Positions 50,552 through 60,100 of a DNA stretch of 64,000 nucleotides are shown here, one piece after another. The notes beneath the pieces were generated by a model, which was not told the DNA's origin, ran no database searches, and was given only the letters and a program-made list of their open reading frames with translations. Both the position numbers and the translations under genes were made by a program. The stretch is from CAADGU01 sp964581605. Lineage in GTDB: Bacteria; Chloroflexota; Anaerolineae; Promineifilales; Promineifilaceae. The stretch's first letter is position 1, and each line of letters starts with the position of its first letter. The stretch is taken from contig CAZOPF010000001.1 in NCBI GenBank assembly GCA_964581605.1, forward strand, positions 1-64,000, written 5' to 3'.

Positions 50552-53500
50552 ATGATGACTGAACCAATTCAACCAGATATGTCGCAAACAATCCGTGTAC
50601 GTATAGCCCGGCTTCTCGACAATCTGGCAAAACCATCCAGCACCATTACAGACCCCGCCGAGCGGCTACAGGTTCGCTTTCTGGCCACCATCACGCTGGT
50701 TATTGCTGGTTTAACGGCCGTCAACATTCCGCTGCGTCTGGTTTCAGGTAGTGCCTATGAACAACCGGTGGAATTTGTTGTTTATCTGCTCGTAAGCCTC
50801 ACATTGCTGTTGGCTTATGGGCTGAGCCGCACCGCATACTACCGCTGGTCGCCACTGGTCTCTGTGACTGCACTTACCTCCACCATTTATGCCTCATTCT
50901 TTCTGGTAGACCCTCCTAGCCAAAGCGCCTTTCTTTTCCTAGTGGTCATTGTGTTATTTGCCAGCGCCATTCTTTCTAGCCGAGACACCTTTTTATATGC
51001 GGCAGTCAACATTCTCTTTTTGCTCATAGGGCCTTTACTCATTCCCAGCCTGGAATACTCTTTTTTAGGTCAGGCCATTGGTTTGCTCATCATTTGCACC
51101 ACGCTCATTACTGTGGCAAACCAGCATCGCGATCGTGTGGCAGAAGTGCAGCGGCAAGAATTGCGAGAAGCCAACCAACAATTACAAAACTTCAGCCAGA
51201 TTCTGGAAGCACGTGTGCAAGAGCGTACCAACGACCTGGCGCTGGCTTCAGAAGTGGGGCGGGCGATCTCGCAAATTCGAGACCTGGATGAATTGTTGCA
51301 GCAGGCTGTTAACTTGATTCGGGAACGGTTTGACCTGTATTACACCCAGGTTTACCTGATGGATGAAGCCGACCAGCGGTTGATGCTGCGTGCCGGTACG
51401 GGCATGGCCGGGCAAACGCTCCTGGCGCAGGGGCACAGTTTGCCGGTGGACGAACATTCCATCAACGGCCGTGCTGCCGCCTATCGCCAGCCAGTTATCG
51501 TGCCCGATACCGGAACCAGCGACTTCTTCCGCCCCAACCCAATTTTGCCGGCCACCCGCTCGGAAATGGCCGTGCCGTTGCTGGTGCAAGATCGGGTGGT
51601 GGGGGTGATTGACTTGCAAAGCAGCCAGCCCCACGCCCTGACCAATGAGAATCTGCCCGCTTTTGCCGCTCTGGCCGGGCAGTTAGCCATAGCTATTGCC
51701 AATGCTGACTTGCTCAACGAGATGCAAGTGGCTACAGGTTTCTTAGATTCGGTCATTGAAAATATCCCTTTGATGCTCTTTGTCAAAGAGGCGACTGATT
51801 TGCGTATGGTACGTTGGAATCGTGCCAGCGAAACCCTCAGTGGCTTTCCCCGAGAATTTGTTCTGGGCAAAACAGACAGAGACATTGTGCCGGCTGATGA
51901 AGCAGAATTTTACATGAGTAAAGACCGGGAAGTGTTGAATAGTGGCCAGTCGTTGGTCATACCAGAAGAGGAGTTTCAGTCAGCCAGCCGTGGCTTGCGC
52001 ATTCTGCGCACCACCAAAACGCCTATTTTTGATGTTTACGGCCGTCCTAAATACCTGCTAGGCATCTCTGAAGATGTGACGGAACGCAAACAGATTGAAG
52101 AGCAGTTAGCAGAACGGTTAAAACAGCTCAACTTACTCAACGAAATTGGCCGCAGAGCTGAAGAATCAAACAACGTGCCGGAATTTATGACCTGGATTAC
52201 CTGGCGTGTACCTCAGGCTATGGGCCACCCAGAGGCGTGTATTGCGGCGGTTACAATGGGGACAGAGTTGTTTGGAGATAGGCGAGCGGTGGAGATGCCC
52301 CGGCATATGGTAGAAGACCTGACGGTGCGTGGCGAAATGGTGGGGCGTATTCATATCGCTTACATTGAAAGCACCTTGAATTTCCGTGATGAAGATAGCG
52401 CCATTATTGGTGGGGTGGGGCGGCGCGTGAGTAGCTTTGTGGAAAACCAACAATTGCTGGCAAAGCTGCAAAGGCAGGCTGAAAATTTGCAAAAAGTGGC
52501 CGAAATCGGTACGGCCGTTGCCGCCAGCCGCAACCCATATCAATTGATGCAAGATGTGGCCGAAAAGACACGCGCCGCTTTTGATCTTTACCAGACGGCC
52601 GTATTTCTGTTAGAGGAAAACCAACTGATATTAACCGGCGCGGCCGGTAATCTGGGTGTGGAAGCCAGCAGCCAAAGCCCACGCATTTCAGCCAAATCAC
52701 CCAAGTCATTGGTGGCGCGGGTGGCCCGCACGGGCCTGGGTATTCTGGTGAATGATGTAACCACCGAACCGGACTTTTTGGCCCATCCATTGTTGCCGGA
52801 TACCAAATCTGAAATCGTAGTGCCGTTGCTGGTGGGCCGCCAGGTGTTAGGTGTGCTGGATATGCAGTCCAGCCAGCAAGATGCCTTTAACATAGACGAC
52901 CTTAACATTTTCACCACCCTGGCTTCCCAGGTGGCTATTTCGTTGCAAAATGCCCGGCAGTATGAGCAAACTCAAATGGCGTTGGATGAACTCAGTTCAT
53001 TGCAGCGTGTCATCACGGGCGAAAGTTGGGAATTGTTCTTAAAAGGCCGTCAGCGTGGAGTAAAAGGGTTTATGGTCAACCGCCAAAGCGCGCGCCCCAT
53101 TGTGCGCCAGACGGAGGATGAGGAGACGGCCGTGCCAGAATCTGCTGATGTAGCGCCACAACCCGTCTCACTTGCCGCGTTGGCGGATGCTCAGGCATAT
53201 GCGACCCCCATACAGGTGCGCGGGATGACCATTGGCAAACTGGGGGTGCGTGTGGCGGACAACACACCCATTATGCCTGAAACGCAGGCATTACTGGCTG
53301 CCATCTCCCAGCAAGTAGCCGGGGCCCTGGAACGTGCCCGCCTGTTTGAAGAAACTGAACTGGCCCGTGCCCAAACAGAGCAACTCTTTGCTGGCAGCGA
53401 GCGTGTGGTGCGGGCCACCACCTTAGACGAAGTTTTGCAGGCACTCATTTCCTCTACACCATTGCAACAAATGGATCGTGTCAATTTGATGTTTTTTGAC

Positions 53501-54106
53501 CAACCCTGGAATGAGCAGATGCCGAATACGATGACGGTGACGGCCGTGTGGGAGAGGGAAGGCCAGAAATCATTGGCCCCGGTGGGCACCGTATACAAAC
53601 TGGCCGATACCCCGTTTATGGCCCAAATCCATGCTGGCTACCCCACCATTATCCGCGATATAACAACTGATGAACGGGTAGATGCAGCCACCAGAAATGT
53701 CTTAACCCGGCTGAAAACAGTGGGGATGGGCATTTTCCCGCTCGTGGTTGGCCGTGATTGGCTGGGGGTGGCCAGTTGCCAGTCTCATGAGCCATTGGAA
53801 CTGACCGATGCCGCTATTCGCCAGGTTAGCAGCCTGGTGGATCAGGCGGCTACGGTGGCCCAAACACAACGGTTGTTTGAGGCGGCCCAGGCTCGTGCCC
53901 AACAGGAACAGGTGCTGCGGCGCGTGTCGGAACGGGTATACACGGCCGTAGATGCCGAATCGGTGCTGCGCACGGCCGTGCAAGAAGTGGGCCGTGTGTT
54001 GGGGCTGGAAGCGTTTGTCTATCTCAATGACCGGGCAACGGCCGTGCCTGAAGCCGGCCCACTGCCCGAAAAAGCAGCCAACGGTGCGGCGGTCGGTGGC
54101 CTCTGA
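50552..54106 (+). CDS. Membrane multi-GAF/PAS sensor (array gene 4)
   Basis: A 1184-residue protein with GGAG upstream of the ATG. Six helices (about 45-200), a coiled coil, GAF1 (228-395, FRPNPILPATRSEMAVPLLVQDRVVGVIDLQ), a PAS domain (400-525, VIENIPLMLFVKEATDLRMVRWNRA ending KYLLGISEDVTERKQ), GAF2 (525-640), GAF3 (645-810, LAHPLLPDTKSEIVVPLLVGRQVLGVLDMQ), a mini-GAF module (about 815-935) and GAF4 (945-1115). The tail LRRVSERVYTAVDAESVLRTAVQEVGRVLGLEAFVYL closes it. Its PAS domain is nearly repeated in the giant gene downstream. No output domain is visible. The PAS may bind a small ligand or cofactor. Confidence 0.9.
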   Translation: MMTEPIQPDMSQTIRVRIARLLDNLAKPSSTITDPAERLQVRFLATITLVIAGLTAVNIPLRLVSGSAYEQPVEFVVYLLVSLTLLLAYGLSRTAYYRWSPLVSVTALTSTIYASFFLVDPPSQSAFLFLVVIVLFASAILSSRDTFLYAAVNILFLLIGPLLIPSLEYSFLGQAIGLLIICTTLITVANQHRDRVAEVQRQELREANQQLQNFSQILEARVQERTNDLALASEVGRAISQIRDLDELLQQAVNLIRERFDLYYTQVYLMDEADQRLMLRAGTGMAGQTLLAQGHSLPVDEHSINGRAAAYRQPVIVPDTGTSDFFRPNPILPATRSEMAVPLLVQDRVVGVIDLQSSQPHALTNENLPAFAALAGQLAIAIANADLLNEMQVATGFLDSVIENIPLMLFVKEATDLRMVRWNRASETLSGFPREFVLGKTDRDIVPADEAEFYMSKDREVLNSGQSLVIPEEEFQSASRGLRILRTTKTPIFDVYGRPKYLLGISEDVTERKQIEEQLAERLKQLNLLNEIGRRAEESNNVPEFMTWITWRVPQAMGHPEACIAAVTMGTELFGDRRAVEMPRHMVEDLTVRGEMVGRIHIAYIESTLNFRDEDSAIIGGVGRRVSSFVENQQLLAKLQRQAENLQKVAEIGTAVAASRNPYQLMQDVAEKTRAAFDLYQTAVFLLEENQLILTGAAGNLGVEASSQSPRISAKSPKSLVARVARTGLGILVNDVTTEPDFLAHPLLPDTKSEIVVPLLVGRQVLGVLDMQSSQQDAFNIDDLNIFTTLASQVAISLQNARQYEQTQMALDELSSLQRVITGESWELFLKGRQRGVKGFMVNRQSARPIVRQTEDEETAVPESADVAPQPVSLAALADAQAYATPIQVRGMTIGKLGVRVADNTPIMPETQALLAAISQQVAGALERARLFEETELARAQTEQLFAGSERVVRATTLDEVLQALISSTPLQQMDRVNLMFFDQPWNEQMPNTMTVTAVWEREGQKSLAPVGTVYKLADTPFMAQIHAGYPTIIRDITTDERVDAATRNVLTRLKTVGMGIFPLVVGRDWLGVASCQSHEPLELTDAAIRQVSSLVDQAATVAQTQRLFEAAQARAQQEQVLRRVSERVYTAVDAESVLRTAVQEVGRVLGLEAFVYLNDRATAVPEAGPLPEKAANGAAVGGL

Positions 54107-54173
54107 CGCCCTACCACTTGTTTCAACACACGCGGTGGCCCATCTCAAACCAGGGCGCCGCCGGTAATGGACT

Positions 54174-57100
54174 ATGACTCAACTAAATCAAGAACTGGAA
54201 AACGCATCTGCGGAAGAAGCCAAACGAGCCAATCGCGCTTTTCGTTTGTTGTTAGCTATCGCCATCATCGTGGGGTTGGCGGCTTCCATCATTTTTTTGC
54301 GTCAGCTAGGAGATGGCGATGATGATTTTAGCGATCTGCTAGAACCAGGCCTGGGTATCATAGCTGCCGTGCTGATTGGCCTGGGAGCTTTTCTGGCCCG
54401 AAAAGGCCAGGTAACGCTGGCCCTGAGTGTGGTAGCCATTGTATTGTTTGGCTTAGACCTCATCCTTATCACCCGGCTGTCTGAAGTTGGCTTGCCTCTG
54501 ACTATTTCTCTTACTTTGATACTTGTGTTGTTGTCTAGCCAGACATTACCGGCCAAAACCGTGACCTGGGGCGTTGTGATCACCTTCCTCGTCGGCGGTG
54601 CGTTGATCATTTTGGATTTGTTTTGGCCAACAGAACGGGGCGGTATAGCGGTTGTAGACCTGAGGATTGTTTACATGGCGGCCGTGAGCCTCTTTATTAT
54701 CACCTTTGTTGTGGCGGTTCGGCAGTTTCCGACTTACTCGCTTCGTACCAAACTCGTGTCGGCGGCCGTCAGCCTGGTTATCATTACCGTGATATTAACG
54801 ACTGTTGTGGTTAATAACATCACCCGCCGTAATCTGATCAACCAGCTAAACAAACAATTTGATACCCTCAGTGCTTCCCAGGCTTCGGCCGTGAGCGAAC
54901 TACTCAGCCGGGAAGTGAATGTGTTGCAGGCCTTTAGCCTGGACAGCGGCCTGGCCGGCCTTATCCGCAGCAACAATCGGGAGTATGCGGGCACAGAAGC
55001 AGAAATTCGTACCATCATTGACCAGCAAAATGCCGAATGGTTAACTACTCCCGCCGGGCAAGGCATTGTGAACCAATATACTAACAATGCCACGTCCAGC
55101 ATCCTGCGAAACTACCAGTATAACTTCCCGGAAAATGTGGATACATTGGTTACAAACCGTTACGGCGCGTTGGTGGGCGTCACCAGCCAGACGGGATTAT
55201 TTGACCACAGCCAGGAAGCATGGTGGCAAGCGGCATATAACAACGGGCAGGGCGCTGTTTATATTGGCATACCAGAACTTAACGAGGATACAGCCATTTT
55301 GGGTATTCCCATTGCCATGCCGATTTATTCCGGTGTAGAAGTCATTGGCATCTTGCGTACAACCCTGACTTTGGGGCAACTGCGTGAATTGTTAACCGAG
55401 ACGGGCGAGTTGGGAGAATCGGTACAAAGCGATATGTTGTTTGGCAACCTGAGGCTGCATGATGAGGACGACCATGCAGTCGGTGAAGAACATCTGGTAC
55501 CTATAGACATTGATCCGGCTGTGTTGGCGGCCCTGCGTGATAACCAGACGCCTAATGTGATTGGCGAAGTGGAAGGCGTAGACAGCCTGATACATGAGTC
55601 GCCTATCAGTACGTCTGGGCTTATTCCGGCTGTGGATGCTTTGGGTTGGTCTATTGTTATCCACCAGCCGGAACAGGATGCTCTGGCGGCGGTGGAAGCG
55701 CAGGAGCAGGTGAGCGTGGTGTTGGCGTTAACGGCCGTGGCTGTGGGCAGCTTGCTGGCGGCTTATTTTGCACGGCTATTTACCGGCCCCATCAACCGAC
55801 TGACGGACACGGCCGTGATCATTGCCGCCGGCGATCTGAACCGGCAGGCCCCGGTGGAAACTCAGGACGAAATTGGTGTTCTGGCGCAGGCTTTTAACAA
55901 CATGACCGGGCAGTTGCGGGCCTTTATTGGTTCACTGGAAAGCCGTGTGGCTGACCGTACCCAGGCGCTAGCCACCAGCACAGAGGTCAGCCGCCGCCTC
56001 TCCACCATATTGAACCTGGATGAATTAGTCAACGAGGTTGTAAACCAGACCCGTGATGCGTTCCACTATTACCACGCCCAGATTTATTTATTTGACGCCA
56101 CCAAACTGTATTTGTTGATGGCCGGGGGCACAGGGCAGGCTGGGCAAGATATGTTGGCGGCCGGGCATAAACTGCGCATCAGCCAGGGGGTGGTGGGCCG
56201 GGCCGCGGCCACCAACCAGGTAGTGCTCATCCCCGACGTAAGCCAGGATTCAAACTGGCTGCCCAACCCGCTGCTGCCGGACACAAAAGCAGAAGCTGCT
56301 ATTCCCATTACGTTGGGGAATGAGGTGCTGGGCGTGCTGGATGTGCAGCATCATGTGGTTAATGGGTTGACGGAAGAAAGCGTGGCTTTGCTGCAATCTA
56401 TTGCCAATCAGGTGGCCGTTGCTATTCAAAACGCGCAGCAAGTAGAACAGACCAACATTCAGTATGATGTGGCGTCTGAACTAACCCAGGCCAGCCAACC
56501 CGAACAAATTTTGGAAGCAGCCAGCAGCTACGGCCGTCGGCTGGGTGCTACATCTGCTCAACTGCTTTTCATTGAAAATGATGCCTCGGGGCGGCCTGAA
56601 TGGGCCGAAGTGCGGGCGGCCTGGTATACCGAAGAAGGTGGCATTCCCACCGGCACCCGCTATTACCTGCCGGACTTTGGCTTTACCCCTTTGTGGCTGT
56701 CCTCTCCAGAACGGCCGTTGCTGATCACCGATACGACCACGCACGAAGCCATTGTTACAGAACTGCGCCGGTTGTATGCCCAGATCAAAACATTGTCTAC
56801 GGCCATACTACCTTTGTATGCCCAGGGCCGTTGGACCGGTTTGATCATTTTTAGCTGGAATTTCCCGCAGGCATTTACCAGCCGGGATGAACGGATTTTT
56901 ACCAACCTGGCCCAGCAGACATTCTCCGTGGTGGAAGCGGTACAGGCCACGCAACGGATTCAAGACGCCCTACAAGAAGCTGAACAACTCTACCAGGTTA
57001 GCCAGCGCCTCAGCCATGCTATTTCATTGGAAGACGCATTGGTAGCGGCCGTACAGACGGCCATAGACAGCAACGCTGCCAATGCCACTCTGCTCACCTT

Positions 57101-60100
57101 TGAACTGGACCAGACCGGGAAGCCCACATGGGCCGAAGTGGCGGCCGCCTGGGTGCAGGGCCAGCAAATGTCTTCATCCGCCCAAACACGCTTTTACCTG
57201 CCAGATTTTCCTATGTCCCAATTATGGCTGGCCGACGCAGAAAACCCACTGTTTATCAGCGATTTGGAAGTGGACGAGCGGGTAGACGACACGACTAAAA
57301 TGATGTTCAAGCAGGCCGGGGCCATTGCTGCCATCATCTTGCCGCTCACCGTAGGCGGCCGTTGGGTTGGTCTGGCGGTTATTAGCTGGGGTCAGCAGCA
57401 GGAATTTTCAGCCCAGGAGCGACGTATTTACCGGGCTATTATGGGGCAGTTAGCTTCTGTTGTGGATCGCACCCGCCAGTTTGAACGCAGTGAACTGCTC
57501 TCTTCCATTGTGGACAACCATCCAGATTTCATTGGGGTCAGCACATTGGAGGGCAAAGCCGTTTATGTAAACCCTTCCGGGCTGAAGCTTTTGGGTTACG
57601 CGCCGGATCAAGATGTATCTCAAATGGATATTACTAATTTCTTTACACCAACAGATGCCCAATTGCTGTTGCAAGAGGGCATTCCTAGGGCCAGACAGAG
57701 CGGTGGTTGGGCGGCGGAAGTGACTTTTGTCACAGCCAGCGGCATAGCCGTGCCCGCTGAGGAAACAATCGGCATTAACTATAACGCTGAAAAACAAGCT
57801 ACCAGTTTTAGTATGACCGTGCGGGACATTTCTGAACGCAAAGCGGCCGAAGCAGCCATACGCACCAGCGAACAACTGGCACGTGGTTTCCAGGAAAAAT
57901 TAACCGTCTTGCAAGAAATCACAACGATCCTGGCTGGTATGGATACGCTGGAAGATACGTTCCGGCAGGCAATTCAACTCGGCCGTACCCGGTTGGGTTT
58001 TGATCGTCTCGGTCTGTGGTTGTTTGATAACGAGTTGAAGCTAATGAAAGGCACTTTTGGCACGAACCGCGCGGGTGAACTGATAGATGAAACGCACCTG
58101 AGTCACCTGATGTCGAATTATGAGGAGTGGTTTACCGATATTCTTAGCTCACGTGAGCATCGGTTGGTGCGCCAGGATATTGATTTGTATGAGGATTATG
58201 AGGTGGCCGGCCAGGGCTGGCATGTATCGGCCTTGTTGATGGACGAGGATCGGCCCATTGGGTATGTGGCGGTGGATAATTTGCTCAACCAACGGCCGTT
58301 ACAACCCTATGAACCTGATCTGATCACCCTTTTTGCTAATGCCCTGGCCAGCCTGATTATCAATAAGCAGGCGCAGCAAGTGATGTCCAAGCAAGCGCGG
58401 GAACTGCAAACGGTGGCGGAACTCAGCCGTGTCGCATCCACCATTTTGGATACCAATGAGCTTTTACAGCAGGTCGCTGACCTGACCAAGGCGCGGTTTA
58501 ATCTGTATCACGCCCATATTTATCTCCTCAGTGATGATGAACAGCAGTTGGTGTTGGCGGCCGGGGCTGGCGACGTTGGCCGCCAGATGGCAGCCGAAGG
58601 GTGGCAAATTCTGTTGCGGCAAAAGCAATCCCTGGTAGCACAGGCGGCCCGTACGCGCCAGGGTGTTATGGCCCATGATGTGCAGGCAGAAGCTGGTTTC
58701 TTGCCCAATCCGCTGCTGCCGGATACCCGTTCTGAACTGGCTATGCCGCTGATTGCCGGGGAGCAGGTGTTAGGGGTGTTGGATATTCAGGCCAACAAAC
58801 CCAATTACTTTACGGAAATTGACATTAACATTCAGGCCACGTTGGCCGCGCAAATTGCCACGGCTATCCAAAATGCCCGGCAATATCAACAAACGCAAGA
58901 AGCGTTGAATGAGCTGACTCGGATGCAGCAAATGTTAATTCGAGAAGGGTGGGATTCGTTCCTGACGACCCGTGAAATGGAATGGCAGGGGTATGTTTAT
59001 GATCAACGTGAACTGCAACCAATCAAACGGAATGGCGGGCCGGAAACGGCCGTTTCCACTCATGAAAAACAAGTTGCGGTGGCAGATGATACGGCCGTGC
59101 GTGCTCCGCTGACCGTGCGCGGGGAGACCATTGGCGTGTTAGGGGTACGTGACCCCTCCGGCAAGCCAGTATCGGCCGATAAACAGCAGCTACTTGCGTC
59201 CATCTCCCAGCAAGTAGCCGAAGCATTGGAACGCGCTCGCCTTTTTGAAGAATCAGAAATGAGCCGCCAGCAGTTGGATGCACGCGCCAAGCAGCTTGCT
59301 GCTATTAACCGGGTGGCAACGGTCGTAGCCCAACAATTACAGCCAGAACATTTGCTGGAGTCAGTCTATGAAGAAATCCAGCAAATTGTCCCAACCGACA
59401 GTTTCTACGTATCCTTCTACCATGAAGAGAGCAATACCCTGGAAATTCCTGTCAACTTTGAAGACGGCCGGCGCATGGCGGCCGTAACAATGCAGGTTGC
59501 CCCTACTAGCAATTCCTACAAAGTGATTCAGACCGGCGAACGACTGCTGGTAAACCTTACCCCCGAACAGGTTCAAACATTACAACGTCAGGTACAGGAA
59601 AACACGGCCACAGCCGTCGTCGGCGACCGAGACAAACCACCCACCGCCACCCAACTCTTTGTTCCCCTCAAAACAGGGCAGCGGGTCACGGGCATCATGT
59701 CCGTGCAAGCCTATGCTTACAATGCCTACTCACAAGCAGACGTAGAAATGCTCACCGGTATTGCTTCGTATGTGGCCGTTGGTCTGGAAAACAGCCGCCT
59801 CTTTACCCAAACCCAGAAAAGAGCCGAAGAGTTGGCCCTCATCAACGAAGTAGCTCAGGTTGTGTCGCAGCAGCTAGACATCGAACAAGTACTGACCACT
59901 GTTTATGAGCGTGTTAGCCAGGTGATGAGCGCCGATGCCTTCTCCGTCAGCCGTTATGATGCCGCGACTAACATTTTGGAATACCTGTTTATCTATGATG
60001 CCGGTCAACGACATCAGCAGCCGCCCGCCACCATCCGCAAAGAGAGCATGTCTTATCAGGTCATCACTACCGGGCTGCCGCAATTACGAAACTACACCCC